From Aradus depressus (Eukaryota; Arthropoda; Insecta; Hemiptera; Aradidae), in NCBI GenBank assembly GCA_963662175.1, contig OY759215.1, positions 42,611,213-42,675,212 of the forward strand: a stretch of 64,000 nucleotides of DNA. Reading direction: 5' to 3'. Positions within the stretch are counted from its first letter, which is position 1. Each line of letters begins with the position of its first letter. Below are positions 44,816-56,169 of this stretch, in pieces. The notes under the pieces were generated by a model. The model did no database searches. It saw only the letters and a program-made list of their open reading frames with translations, and had not been told where the DNA came from. The position numbers and the translations under genes were made by a program.

Positions 44816-44942
44816 AATATAATAAATAAGTTAACAGTAAACATATTCCATCTTAAATTGTTCATTTTGTTTGGCATTTTTACTTTCCCATTGGAAAAGT
44901 TGTGTAATCGTTACAATTGTTTTGGTTTTTTACTTATATAGG

Positions 44943-45288
44943 TTTAGGTTTTATGACTCATGCCCGGGCTTTAACTACGAGGCCATATCGTCTACTACCA
45001 GACCGCTCTTTCGTCACTCTGGTGGACATGAGCCCGACTCTACTGCGGGAGTCCTAAATTTTGCCTACCCTAAATTTTTATTCACCTAGGGTAGGGAGGG
45101 GTCTTTAACGAGTACCTGACATCGAACAGGCTCGGGATCATCGCTTAACGTCCCATCCGAAGGACGGCATGCTTTTATTTATTTTGCCTCCCAGATAAAA
45201 TAGACTAACGGTCTCTGTCGGGTTTCGAATTCACAACCTTGAGCTCAGAAGTCAAGCATGCATACCACTGAGCTAACGGCGCCCTCTA
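44943..45288 (-). mobile_element. Full-length SINE-A
   Basis: Tail tttaggttttatgactcatg; the body is complete; B box gggtttcgaattcac on the plus strand; head gagctaacggcgccctc. The CCTAA tail has decayed to a single imperfect unit. No clear TSD. Confidence 0.9.
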
Positions 45289-45459
45289 TGATTTATATAT
45301 CTTGTGAAATAGACAATATTAAAAAAAAACATTTGGTCTCTTTCTTTATATTTTTAAACTAGAACACCAAAAAAAAAAAAAAGAATGAACAAAACAAAAT
45401 CATCCCTTAAAAATAATAATTTAATTCAACAAGTTCTAAATGTCTTTTACAGGCTATTT

Positions 45460-46130
45460 TACTTCCCCAACATGCTGGTAGTAAGTATAGGGGAAGTTAT
45501 GTAATCTCTCAGAAATTTGTTATTGAAACGAAAAATAAATTTTTTTGTTTTTTCCGGGTTTACTTCCTGAGGTGTCTTCTTTTTTATTTTTTCTGACACA
45601 CGTCCCTTCTTCTGGTCACTATGAACGACCAGTTCATAGTGACCAGAAGAAGGAACGTTTAAAAGTCCCGAAAATTTGTCAGAAAAAAAGAAAAAAGAAG
45701 ACACCTCTGGAAGAAATGCCGGAAAAAACGAACTATTCAACATTCCAGAGAAATTTAAGAAACAAAAATAAAATTATGTCCATATGAGAATGTGTGTTTG
45801 TCAATATGCTCACTCCTGATAGAGTGAATGTATCAACACGAATTTTTATATATGTGTATCCAGAACCCCATTGAACGCTTTTTTGAGACCTATTGATTTT
45901 CAGTCAAATGGGTCTAAGGAAAGAGAATGGATCAGAGGAGGACTCCTCGGCTCAATGACCATAATAATTGCCTAGGTAATGAATGTATCGATTCAAAATT
46001 TAGTGTAAGGATTCAAAATACCCAATGAAAGTCAAGTATTGATTTTTTAGCACAAACGTTTAATTAGTTTTGGAAGAATAGGAAAAAGTTAATTGATTAA
46101 TTCGTGTTCGGAATTGCCGGTAATTTACCT
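45460..46130 (+). repeat. R500 copy containing a foldback insertion
   Basis: Start tacttccccaacatgctggt, tataggggaagttatgtaat; the foldback occupies 45540-45775; it resumes with caatatgctcactcctgata and continues to ttaattcgtgttcggaattg. Confidence 0.72.
45545..45770. mobile_element. ~190-bp foldback (inverted repeat) element
   Basis: The inner arms ccttcttctggtcactatga (45603) and tcatagtgaccagaagaagg (45634) are perfect inverses around a ~10-nt loop. The outer arms continue with gaggtgtcttcttttttatt against aaaaagaagacacctc and tttccggg against ccggaaaa. Frames over it are artefacts of the palindrome. No hammerhead core was seen. Confidence 0.75.
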
Positions 46131-46214
46131 ACGATTAAAAATAAAAAGTTATTCATTTTTTGATCAAGTGTGTCGGGAAACGTGAAATTTCGGAGAAAAC
46201 TAGGTATGATAACT

Positions 46215-46640
46215 GAGGAACTAAAAGTGATGTTAGAGTAGTATAGAGTATAGAGTTGTATAGCGTCGGTTTAAACGTGATACCTCGTATGTGCAAAAAG
46301 CCAACTTTACAGGAGAGACAAAAAACTGATAAAAAAAATTCTTTATAGGAAACCTCAATTTTTTCGACATTTGTATAAGGTGAGATGTATATGCATGCCA
46401 TGAATTGTTTTTAAGCTAGTTTCCAAATCCAAGTAAAGAATTAACGCACATGACGGAGTTACGAGGTTTCACCAGAATTTCGTTACCATTTCTTTTGCAA
46501 GGTACGGTTCTCCAAACCGTATTTCATGGTTTTTTCGTTGAAAAAAAAAAACTATTTTCGGAAAAATGTCGCTTACGATGTATCACGTTTAGGCCGACGA
46601 TATATACTGTTGTATATATAGAGTACCGAGTTGTATATAT
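46215..46640. repeat. Spaced inverted repeat
   Basis: The left arm (gtatagagttgtatagcgtc then ggtttaaacgtgatacctcg) is the inverse of 46575-46640 (gatgtatcacgtttaggccg then acgatatatactgttg). About 280 bp separate the arms. A GAAAAAA-rich segment next to each arm is also partly inverted. Confidence 0.6.
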
Positions 46641-46760
46641 AGTGTTGTATATATAGAGAGAGTATAGAGTTGTATATATAGTGTTTATATATAGAGAGAG
46701 TATAAGTGTTGTATATATAGTGTTTATATATAGAGACAGTATTGAGTTGAATGCTGGTAT
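46600..46760. repeat. TATATAG-type short tandem repeats
   Basis: Repeated phrases gttgtatatatagtgtt and tatatagagagagtata, about 35-50 bp period, irregular. Confidence 0.75.
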
Positions 46761-46989
46761 AAACAGTCGGTTCATATGTGGTTTATCGTCCCAGCGGACC
46801 GTGTCTCCTTCAAGGATTCGTCAATGACATACCTGCAATCTTTGTACGTCAAGCATCGTAACTGCAGCGTCACTTGTCACTTTACCTAGAGTCAACCTGT
46901 CACAATGATGATCCGAAAGGTTCAAATCATTGTAAATTATGATTTCATTGAAAAGAAAATTACATCAGTTAGCGCCAACTTAAACCAAA

Positions 46990-47930
46990 CAAAGAAAAAC
47001 AAGCAAATTATTATCTAATAATAATAATAGTATTACCTATTTCCGTTGAACCATAATATGGATACGTCATAAAAATGAATACATCGAGATACATGATCAA
47101 TTGATTATGTATAAAGTTATTAAATCCTAGAGTCGGGCACACAATAGTATTAAAAAATAAAATAAATAAAAAAATAATAGAAAATAAATTAGTATAAAAC
47201 TAATAATACTTATAAATACAATAGATACATTTTTGAATTGTATTTTAAATGATAAATATTTTTTTATTATTCTTTCAAAAGTGTCTTTTTATTGAAGATA
47301 TTTCAGGACGTACAGGTCACAAAAGGAAATATAGAAAAAAAAGAAAAAAATAATAATAATACATAAATAAGTACACAAGGAAATAACATAAATTAGTAAA
47401 TAATTGAGAATATTCAAAATAATGATATTAGTAATGAAAATATTAAAGAAAAGATAATTTCGACTAACCTAGGAATATCTGTGGAGGAATTCTGCCAATT
47501 TAGTTAAAGGTAAAGCATCTTCATTCCAAATTTCAAGTTCATAGCTACAATCGAGAGAAGAAAACAAAATAACAGAGTCGATTATATCTAAAGAACATGT
47601 ACGCAAAATAACAGAGTTGATTATATCTAAAGCATTCTATCTAAAACATTATACGTTAATTACCAAAGAAGAAGACGATCTCTAAAGCATTAGACGTTAA
47701 TTATCAAAGAAGAAAACAAATCAATACAACACTAATCACCGGGGATCGTTCCAAACGAGAAAGAAATAATGCAAGCAGTAAATCAACATAAAATGACAAT
47801 ATGCATTTGTATACGAAGAGTTGAGCCTCTATTACACATATATACGATATAGATACAATTATTTATATATTATATAATTGGATAATGATACATATTTTCA
47901 ATGTGAAATTTTTAAGTTAGAGCGCTCTCT
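46990..47930. other. AT-rich; small tandem repeats, no gene
   Basis: 47030-47140 resembles 20150-20290. At 47565-47710 aaaataacagagtcgattat and acgttaattaccaaagaaga phrases each occur twice (~46-bp period). Confidence 0.55.
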
Positions 47931-48100
47931 AAGTTCAATCACATACAAACGCACAGACAGTCATCATCGCGAAAATTTTCAAAACCTGTACAGGGTCCTT
48001 GAGACGTAAAAATCCTTTAGTAGAGGATTCGATCTCGGATTTTTGCACGATTACAAATCTTCTTTAGCACATAGAAAGTGAAAATTAGGTCATGTTATGT
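47930..48100 (-). repeat. R900 5' fragment
   Basis: The minus strand gives caaaaatccgagatcg, ttttacgtctcaaggacc, and cgcgatgatgactgtctgtg. Confidence 0.6.
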
Positions 48101-48670
48101 CAAAAGTGTGTGAAACTTTGTGTAAGAAGGAGTAGGGTCAATATTGGAATATTATATGAACAATATTGCGCATGTAATTTATGGACAGACCCTAAAGGAC
48201 AAACTTACATACACTCTCTGATTTAGAGTCTGGAGCAATGGTCAAGTGTAGCACCGTAACGGTCTAGGCATTAGGCAACCATAGGTTCTATGAAAGCCAC
48301 CATGGTTATATGCAGTGCTTGCAGCTCATGATATTTAGATTTCTAGCTAAAGTTCAATAAAGGTTTAATACCGTAGAAATTCTGACCTGTAGTTTAATCT
48401 AAATGGCAATTCGGTTGCCAAGGGGACTTATAAACCTTTTTTCTTCCTTGTGTTTAGAGCTACCTTCACCAGGCTCTCCTCCTTACTCTTCGTTAAGGTC
48501 TCAAATGATGACCATGTTGCCCAGAGACAGTTTAGAATTTTCAAAATTGCCAGTGGCGTGGGCGCAAACAGGACAAGCGGTGTTTATCTTCGTAAAACAG
48601 TAAAATTAAAAATATATAATAATTATTGTGTTCAACAATTTTACCTATAATATACCTAAAATGCAATAGT
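48101..48670. other. No gene recognised
   Basis: Two overlapping short frames (48403-48650) without known motifs. Confidence 0.45.
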
Positions 48671-48674
48671 ATAT

Positions 48675-48872
48675 AATTAAATCCTTCGAAAGGGAGGTTG
48701 AGCAATGGTCCCCCCGTACAATCTCAGGTACTCGTAAAGACCTCTCCGTAGATGAATAAACTTAAGTAGTTAGGAAAAATTTAGGATTGCTTGGTGACGA
48801 AGGAGCGTTCTGGTAGTAGGGGATATGATCTCGTTAAAGTTAAAGCCCGGGCATGAGTCATAATAACTAATA
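48675..48872 (+). repeat. SINE-B copy, partial
   Basis: tccttcgaaagggaggttga, caatggtccccccgtacaat, body with deletions, gcccgggcatgagtcataat, tail aactaata. The tRNA head is missing. Confidence 0.75.
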
Positions 48873-49129
48873 CATATTTTTGCTGCTTTATAATTATCCA
48901 ATTTATTTTTTGGCCCATACTTGGCAACCATAAACGTTTTGGGAAGAACTCCCATTAGCAGTATCCATTATTTTTTTGCTGATTTTTATTTTGATTAATT
49001 AATATATTTATTAATAGACTTCAGTGTCGAATTATTCATGATGGAAGATCATACCATATCGCCTATGGTTACTTAGTTATGGATGCCAAAAAATGAATAG
49101 GAGCATTAAAAAGGAGTGTAAATATCTAT

Positions 49130-49365
49130 TATATAAAATTTCGTGTCGTATTGAAGTTTTTGTAATAAACCCCTCTTTAAAAAACCATTAAGGAAGTTCT
49201 CTACACATATAAAATTCCTTGTCGATTTATTTGTATATTCTATCGAGAGTTATAGTTTTTTTTTTTTTTTCCACTTTTGAAAAACATGAACTTCCTGTGA
49301 AAATTCAACATCAAATTTCCAATCGATTACATAACTTCCCCTATACTTATTTGAGGAATTGAAAA
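49130..49365 (-). repeat. R500 5' fragment, minus
   Basis: aaatttccaatcgattacat then aacttcccctatacttattt (49310-49345) is the inverse of the family 5' hairpin region. Confidence 0.62.
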
Positions 49366-49369
49366 AAAA

Positions 49370-49790
49370 AAGTTGGTGAATTACCGACAATGTACTTCTC
49401 CAGAACGAATTAATCAATTAACTTTTCACTATCCCTCCAAAACCAGTCGACCGTTTGCGCTAATACATACAGTTGACTTACATAGGGGTTCCTAAATCTT
49501 CATACTAAATTTTGTGTCGATTAATTCATTACATCGGCAGTTATTTTGGAATTTAGCCTCTATATGAACCCCTCTTCACTTCAGCCGATATCGCGGAAAT
49601 TTGACAGGTTTTGTCTTCATTGGTTTTTGACTTTAAATATGAAATTTCATGTTGATCAATTCATTACATCGGGAATTATTAGATATTTTGAAAATTTATG
49701 AAATTTCGTTGAAAACTCAGCATCGAATTTTCGACCGATTATATAACTTCTCCTATACTTCGTTTAGCTGGGAAAGTAAAATCGAATATA
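49370..49790 (-). repeat. R500 copy, near full length, minus
   Basis: It runs from ggtgaattaccgacaatgta / cttctccagaacgaattaat to ttctcctatacttcgtttag / ctgggaaagtaaaa: both family ends in about 420 bp, which best defines the unit length here. Confidence 0.75.
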
Positions 49791-50815
49791 GTATCTAGAA
49801 TTGTTGCGATTAGTTGTGACTCCGCAGAAGAAGAGGTCGGAATGAATTCCTCTCCATTCAGTCCAATGTTAGAATTACAAAGAAGACGGATCATCTCAAT
49901 CTAGGCTTGTTAATTTAACAAGGGATCTGAGAGGCGCGAATGGAAACCAACTATTGGCAGCTAAGGGAATGTTCGCTTCCTTGGACTATCCGCCATTGGT
50001 CAACCAAATTATCATCATATGATTCTTGGTTTTCGTGTTATGTATTATACATCACATGTACTCTATAAGCGCAGAAAAAGTATAACTGAAAATAATCACT
50101 ACTTTGTTGAGGGTCGCATTAGTATTAGCACTGAAGATGGTTAAAGGTGACCTGAAAGCTGACAACTGTGCGTACTTTTCTGAAATTTAGAACGCTCACA
50201 AAAAACTCTATAGTCTATATTGACTGACAACTAGCAAAAGCTTTCCTATGCAAAAGACATTATTATTTAAAAAAGGCATCGAATGATTGCCATGGCAAAC
50301 GTTATTAATCTAGGCAGAAGCTTTCTCCCTGAAATTATTATATGCCTACGACATATAATAGATAAGAGCGTCAAACATGGAAATAATAAAAAAATATTCA
50401 AAGAACTTAATACAACTGAAATTTGCGTTATCATTTCCGCCTTTTTCATTAAAATATGCCAACGCCGGTCTCATCCTACTGCACTAGTAAGTAAAGCATA
50501 TCTTTGTCAATCTCAATTCCGGGATTAGAAGACTGGTTTTACAATTAAGTACACAGCTTGCAATCGATAATGTTTCATCAATTTATTTTCTTTGTCAAAA
50601 GTTGGCTAAACTCCATTGCTGGGAGAAATGTTTTCATTGTTCTACGAGCAAACAAACGTACTCAGGAAGGTAATTGACCCAACGAATAAGTGAAAATTCA
50701 TTTAGATAATGACTGTTTTAAAAGTCAGGGTCAGCTTGTGAATGTACCCCAATCAATGAAATGTAATATATATCGTATCAATTGGGTTGTTTTTATAGGA
50801 GGTCATGGAGTCAGT
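49791..50815. other. No gene recognised
   Basis: A degenerate hammerhead-like string (CTGAAGATGG at about 50128, then tgaaagctg) was noted but not accepted as a motif. Frames at 50267-50528 show no known domain. Confidence 0.45.
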
Positions 50816-51450
50816 TGGCCGCATGACGTAGGTAAGTGGACCCTATATAAAGGGCGTGGGACTCCAACCATGTCAAGGACGTGGGGCCCTGCCTTCCAGA
50901 CCGTCTTTTCAACTCCGGGTCTTTGATGGTTCAGGAGATATAAAGTCTATAGACCCGATGACGTAGGTAAGTGGACCCTATATAAAGGGCGTGGGACTCC
51001 AACCATGTCAAGGACGTTGGGCCCTGCATTCCAGACCATCTTGTCAACTCCGGCGCTTTGATGGTTCAGGAGATATTAAGTCTATAGACCCGATGACGTA
51101 GGTAAGTGGACCCTATATAAAGGGCGTGGGACTCCATCCATGTCAAGGACGTGGGGCCCTGCCTTCCAGACCGTCTTGTCAACTCCGGGTCTTTGATGGT
51201 TCAGGAGATATAGACCCGATGACGTAGGTAAGTAGACCCTATATAAAAGTTGCGGGACTCCATCCATGTCAAGGTCGGGTCCTGCCTTCCAGACCAGACC
51301 GTCTTGTCAACTCCAGGGCTTTCATGGCTCAGGAGATAGAGCCTTTAAATCCGTTGACATAAGATGGTGAACCCTACATAACGGGCGTCTGACTCCAACT
51401 ATGTCAAGATCGCAAGGTTCTGTCTTCCAGACAGTCTCGTTTAGTTACCT
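50810..51450 (+). repeat. 135-bp minisatellite, about 4.5 copies
   Basis: The anchor atgacgtaggtaagtggacc starts at 50823, 50958, 51093 and 51219 (126 here because of a 9-bp deletion), with a diverged unit at about 51354. Each unit contains ccctatataaagggcg, ccatgtcaaggacg, gccttccagacc and tttgatggttcaggagata. Minus- and plus-strand frames through it are repeat artefacts. Confidence 0.92.
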
Positions 51451-51484
51451 CTTTGACGTCTCAGTGGCTGTAGCCCTGGATGGT

Positions 51485-51540
51485 CTGGATGGTAGGGTTG
51501 GACCTTGACACGGATGGAGTACCACGCCTTTATAGCGACC
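51485..51540 (-). repeat. Inverted partial unit of the 135-bp minisatellite
   Basis: ttgacacggatggagtacca then cgcctttatag is the inverse of the ctatataaagggcgtgggac / tccatccatgtcaagg part of the unit. Confidence 0.75.
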
Positions 51541-52815
51541 TCTGCGCTTTTGCCCATAGATACAATTTCATGTCGATTCATTCACTAGCAAGGTTTTGAA
51601 GTTAAACCCTCACTAACCCACGACTTTTCTTTGGCCAATTTAACTGAAATTCTGAAACACCTGATTATTAATAATCAAGCCAATGGCGTAAAAACAGAAA
51701 AAATGGCGCTGAATAACCATTTACCATGTCATATACACCTACCTACCATAAGGATACGAATACTTTTTAAGGCAATCGTCCGGTTCTCTACTCTGGTTCC
51801 CTTCCTTGGATATTTACCAGATAGTAATAGGATTCTGTGAGGAATTGTTTTTTTCTGTTTTTTCATAAAATGATCAATATCTAGATGTAATGTTTGTGAG
51901 TCACAGCAGCTTTATCAGTTGTCAACAATATCACTTTTTCGTCTTGCGTTCTTGCTCCGTCCTTGACAGCAATCTGCGCAGTTCTTAACTCCAGAAAACT
52001 ACTTTTTTTATTTGCTTTCCTTTTTATTCATATTGTTTACTGATCCTGATCAATTAACAATAATTAAACATACATTTAAATTTTAAAAAATTTATGTTTC
52101 CCTGGCAAGTTTGCAGTTTGTAAATTTCCTTTAGATAGTTATTGTGACTCACGCCAGGTCGTAACTACCAGGTCATATCGCGCTCTTTCGTCGCTCTGTA
52201 GGATTTGTTGCATTTTTGTGTATAACTTACATTAAATGTAAGTTATAAATAAATAAAATAAAATAATAAATTTTATTAAAAAGTTTTAAATTGTAAGTTA
52301 AAAAAAAAAAAAAACCCAAACGTTTGGTCTGTCTGCCTGAAATTTCCTAAGCTTAATTTCACCGCTCAACACAAAACACCTAATACCTGCCGATATAATA
52401 AATGTATCGATAAAAAAATTTATATTTTCATTTGAAATGAAATCTATTTTCCATTTACTGAATTTATTTATTCACGTACTCAACATCAATAATACTTCTA
52501 TTCAACCTGATGAGAGAAAAATCATTTTTGGATATATAAATCTCATTTGTTGGAAGCATTTTGCATGGTATATTAAGTAATCAAGACGGAAATGTTGTAA
52601 AGCACCTGAGAAGGGTTGGTTCGAAAAGCGAGGACGTCTGGGAACCTCAGTGAAAGTATCGGGTTCCTATCCGTTAGCATTACATGCTCCTGAACATGAT
52701 AACTGTGGTGTATGTATTTGATACTGTCAATGTATCAAATCGCGTCATTATATACAAAGTAAATAAATTAATCTACGAAATAATTTTCATTTTTTATATT
52801 ATTCAGGAAATTTAA
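51541..52815. other. No gene; one SINE-B scrap
   Basis: 52134-52205 (atagttattgtgactcacgc, minus) is a SINE-B tail piece. A poly-A run lies at about 52300-52313. The remainder is unclassified. Confidence 0.5.
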
Positions 52816-52819
52816 CACT

Positions 52820-53200
52820 TTTACTTTCCCAGCTAGATGTATAGGGGAAGTTATATAATCGATCAGAAATTGGATGTTGAGTTTTCACCGAAATTTCATG
52901 TTTTCTGCCCCCCAATTTCTGAACGATTAACAAACTTTTCCTATACCTACTTCTGTATATTTTGAAGAGTAAAAGTCTTAAATTTCCTGTTTGTGTGTCT
53001 GTGAATATGATAACTATAGAATGAATACATTTATATGTGTATTCAGAACGCCTCAAGGACGACACCTATTGATTTTCAGACAATTCGACCAAAGAGAGAA
53101 ATAATGGAACTATCGATGTAATGAATGTATCGACACAAAATTAAAAAAATTCACTTATGTAAGTAAATTGCCGGTGAGTTACAGATGATTTTTTTTTTCA
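52820..53200 (+). repeat. R500 copy, partial
   Basis: ctttcccagctagatgtata, ggggaagttatataatcgat, gttgagttttcaccgaaatt, then internal blocks shortened to cttatgtaagtaaattgccg and ggtgagttacagatga. Confidence 0.68.
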
Positions 53201-53235
53201 AATATTGAAATCAAGGGTCGGATAACACAAAATTC

Positions 53236-53555
53236 GAGGGCGCCGGTAGCTCAGTGGTATGCGTGCTTGACTTCTGAGCTCAAGAACGTGGGTTCGAAAC
53301 GTGACCGAGGCCCTTAGTTTATTTTATCTGGGAGGTAAAAATAAACTAATGCACGCCGTCCTTCGGATGGGACGTTAAGCGATGGTTCCGAGCCTGTACG
53401 ATGTTAGGTACTCGTTAATGACCCCTGCCCTAGGTGAATAAAAATTTAGGGTAGGTAAAATTTAGGACTCCCACAGTAGAGTCGAAAGAGCGCTCTGGTA
53501 GTAGGCGATATGACCTCGTATTTAAAGCCCACGCATGAGTCATAAAACCTAACCT
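53236..53555 (+). mobile_element. Full-length SINE-A
   Basis: Head gagggcgccggtagctcagt, B box gggttcgaaacgtg, tail cataaaacctaacct. A ~25-bp piece of the tccaccagagtgacg block is deleted. No convincing TSD. Confidence 0.92.
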
Positions 53556-53639
53556 GAAATAAAATTCCTGTGAAAATAGGATTGCTGACCGATTACTTGA
53601 TTTCCCCTAAACTTCGTCAAGGTAGGGAAGTTAGAGTTT

Positions 53640-54225
53640 CATTTGGATCATATTCTTGGAAAATATGGATTATTTTGAGGCTTTCCCATCTCCGAAAACA
53701 CTATGTTTGATAAAAAGTAATGTTATTGTAGGAATTTTCGCAAATGTCACCTCTTTTTATTAGTGATTCTTTAAAATCACGGGTGATTAAGGAACAAAAC
53801 GATGATGTTTATTCTTGAAAGCATAGCCAAAAGTGTTCCTCGCCATTTTACGGTAATATAGGTCCCTCAGATCGCTATCGTGTTTCAAAAGACAACGTTG
53901 AGGGAAGCAAAGATTCTAAATGATATGCCACAGTACCACTTTCCTGTAAGGACTTTAGCTAAGGAAGACCTCATAAAGGCGAGTTGTTGAGCTCCTTATT
54001 GTGCTCCACTCCTCCCAACTTTACCCTTTCAACATCAAACTGTTTATTGCTAAGTTAATGATAGAAGTTTCTGCAATTTCGAAAGAGGTTTGGTGTCGGC
54101 AGTGGTGAGTGAAAATGAAGAGAAGTGTAGCCATGTTACCTTCACTCTGAGACGCCAATCCTGTTCTCCGATTTCCTTCAATAATATTCCAATCCATGTC
54201 TCCAATCAAGTCAGCTTCGGTTCTA
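53640..54225. other. No gene recognised
   Basis: A 79-codon minus-strand frame (54021-54260) shows no known motif. Confidence 0.45.
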
Positions 54226-54227
54226 TC

Positions 54228-54560
54228 TAGACCGGCGACTGACATGGAACCCCCATACACGACTAAAATGACAGAAGCTCAACAGACGATTTGTACTGCT
54301 CTACCGGCTGCTCAGTAGACTATCCAGACGTTCTTTTGAAAACAAACTCACCATTTACAAGGCAATAATAAGACCATGGACCTATGGACTCGAACTGTAT
54401 CCAGTCTTTCTAATTCAAGATTGTAGGAACTATTCTCGATGCACAATTCTATCTTTCGAACAACACCCTCCACGATCTTAAAATTCTTCTTGTTATAGAT
54501 CCATTAAAGTTCCGCTTCTCCACATTCCACTCTCCATCTTCCACTCTCCATCTTTCTTTC
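54228..54560 (+). mobile_element. Jockey-like RT C-terminal fragment
   Basis: The plus strand from 54239 reads LTWNPHTRLK, an in-frame TGA, then QKLNRRFVLLYRLLSRLSRR and NKLTIYKAIIRPWTYGLEL, then degenerates. This is the same block as at 3313-3813. Confidence 0.78.
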
Positions 54561-54714
54561 CATGTAAATCCAAGTCCCTCGTCTTATTCTTATTCAGATC
54601 ACTTCCACCGAAAACCGAGGTGGCATTAGGCGAGAATACCTTCTACTAAAAGATAGCGAAACTGCTAGACAGTGCACTGACAAATTAAAAATTAAAAATT
54701 TCTTAAAGGAGACA

Positions 54715-54960
54715 CTACTAATTTTTCAACGAAACCGTCAGAAGGGTAATGGAGGATCAGAGCAGGGGACTCAACTAAAAATGTCTATACATGTCGATGT
54801 TATGAATGTATCGATACAAAATTTAGTATGAGGGTTTAGCAACCCTTGCGTAAGTCAACTATTGATTTTTAGTCAAAATGGATTGCTGTCATTTGGAGGG
54901 AGACTGCAAACTTAGTTGATTAATCGTACTAGGAAAGTACATTGCCGGTTTCATTAATCG
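54715..54960 (+). repeat. R500 3' part
   Basis: ttttcaacgaaaccgtcaga, tgttatgaatgtatcgatac, gcgtaagtcaactattgat, and the end ctaggaaagtacattgccgg. Confidence 0.68.
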
Positions 54961-55435
54961 TATTACCTTTCTTTCTGGTTTTAATCAAACGAATTAGAGC
55001 TACTAACGCCATGAGGTTGAGAAGTAATGACGTATTTGGTTATACTAAAAATGTTCACCTGCTCATAAATATCAGGAGGTAGTATCGAGTAAAAATTTAT
55101 CCAAGAATATATATTCATTAATGGACAGACGATGGTGATGCGTGGGTGGTGCATGTTATGAAGGGTGACAGGGCTTCGAGGGCGTGGGTGGCTGCAAATC
55201 AGAACCGATTATATCTGGGAAAATATCAATAAATATACTTCGTGAACAGCCCCCCATGACAGCAGTGTAAATGGGATTTTCTCAAGAGGTGGAAGGGCGC
55301 TAGGTGTCACTTTCCTAAGATGAATATAATTGATTGTTCTCGAATGATGATAAATATCTAAAGTAGCATAGTCAAAAACATCTTTTAGGGAGGTGTGTGG
55401 TGAGGGGGGGGGGTTCAATAAAATGTTTCACATTT
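54961..55435. other. No gene recognised
   Basis: An 8-10 G run at about 55405-55413. No motif. Confidence 0.45.
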
Positions 55436-55436
55436 T

Positions 55437-55803
55437 TATATCTTTTATAGGTTTAGGTTTAGGTTTTATCAACGGGCTTTAACAACGAGGTCATATCGCC
55501 TACTACCAGAGCGCTCTTTCGTCACTCTGGTGGACATGAGCCCGACTCTACTGTGGGAGTCCTAAATTTTGCCTTCCCTAAATTTTTATTCATTTAGGGC
55601 AGGGGTCTTTAACGAGTACCTGACATCGTACAGGCTTGGGACCATCGCTTAACGTCCCGTCCGAAGGACGGCGTGCTTAAGTTTATTTTACCTCCCAGAT
55701 AAAATAAACTAAGGGCCTCGGTCGGGTTACGAACCCACGACCTTGAGCTCAGAAGTCAAGCACGCATACCACTGAGCTACCGGCGCCCTCTATATCTTTT
55801 ATA
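55437..55803 (-). mobile_element. Full-length SINE-A with perfect 13-bp TSD
   Basis: The element spans 55450-55790. The TSD tatatcttttata occurs at 55437-55449 and 55791-55803. The tail has three TTTAGG-like units (ggtttaggtttaggtttt). A ~12-bp deletion removes part of gactcatgcccggg. Confidence 0.94.
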
Positions 55804-55885
55804 AAGAAATATTGTAATCGTTCAAAAATCCGAGATCAAGTTTTACATTAAATTTCACTTTTAAAGATCCCCCTGGTTTTTTATA
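55804..55885 (+). repeat. R900 5' fragment
   Basis: aatattgtaatcgttcaaaa then atccgagatcaagttttaca and ttttaaagatcccc, directly at the SINE right flank, so that SINE landed at the R900 5' end. Confidence 0.6.
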
Positions 55886-56169
55886 TATAATTTATTAACA
55901 CATTTTTGGGTGATCTTGGACATGTGCAATATCACCTGTCCGTCGTGTCTCGAAAGAGCTCGGGATCAAAGTGGAGCATAAGTAAGGCCATAGCGGGTTG
56001 GGAGAGACGACGGCTCGTTCTCAGTCCATCCCATCTGAGAGGAACACTGGATGGCAGGTCTCCCTTAGCTGCCATAGGTCCAGTCCGAGGTACGATCCGG
56101 TCCCGTGAATCAATTCTACCCTGAGCTGAGGAGTACACGGACGCTCGGAAAGTATGTCTAAGTCCATAT

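Noticed and set aside
48240..48310. tRNA-like sequence near 48250
   Set aside because: The A-box-like and ggttctatgaaagcc strings are poor matches and the fold is not supported.
50123..50168. Another hammerhead (CTGAAGA at about 50128)
   Set aside because: CTGANGA is present and ggt/acc could form stem II, but an extra T precedes GAAA and the cleavage base would be G; no inverted partner was found.
50824..51267. Minus- and plus-strand frames in the 135-bp minisatellite
   Set aside because: The repeated peptides simply follow the 135-bp period (a multiple of three); no initiation context or domain.
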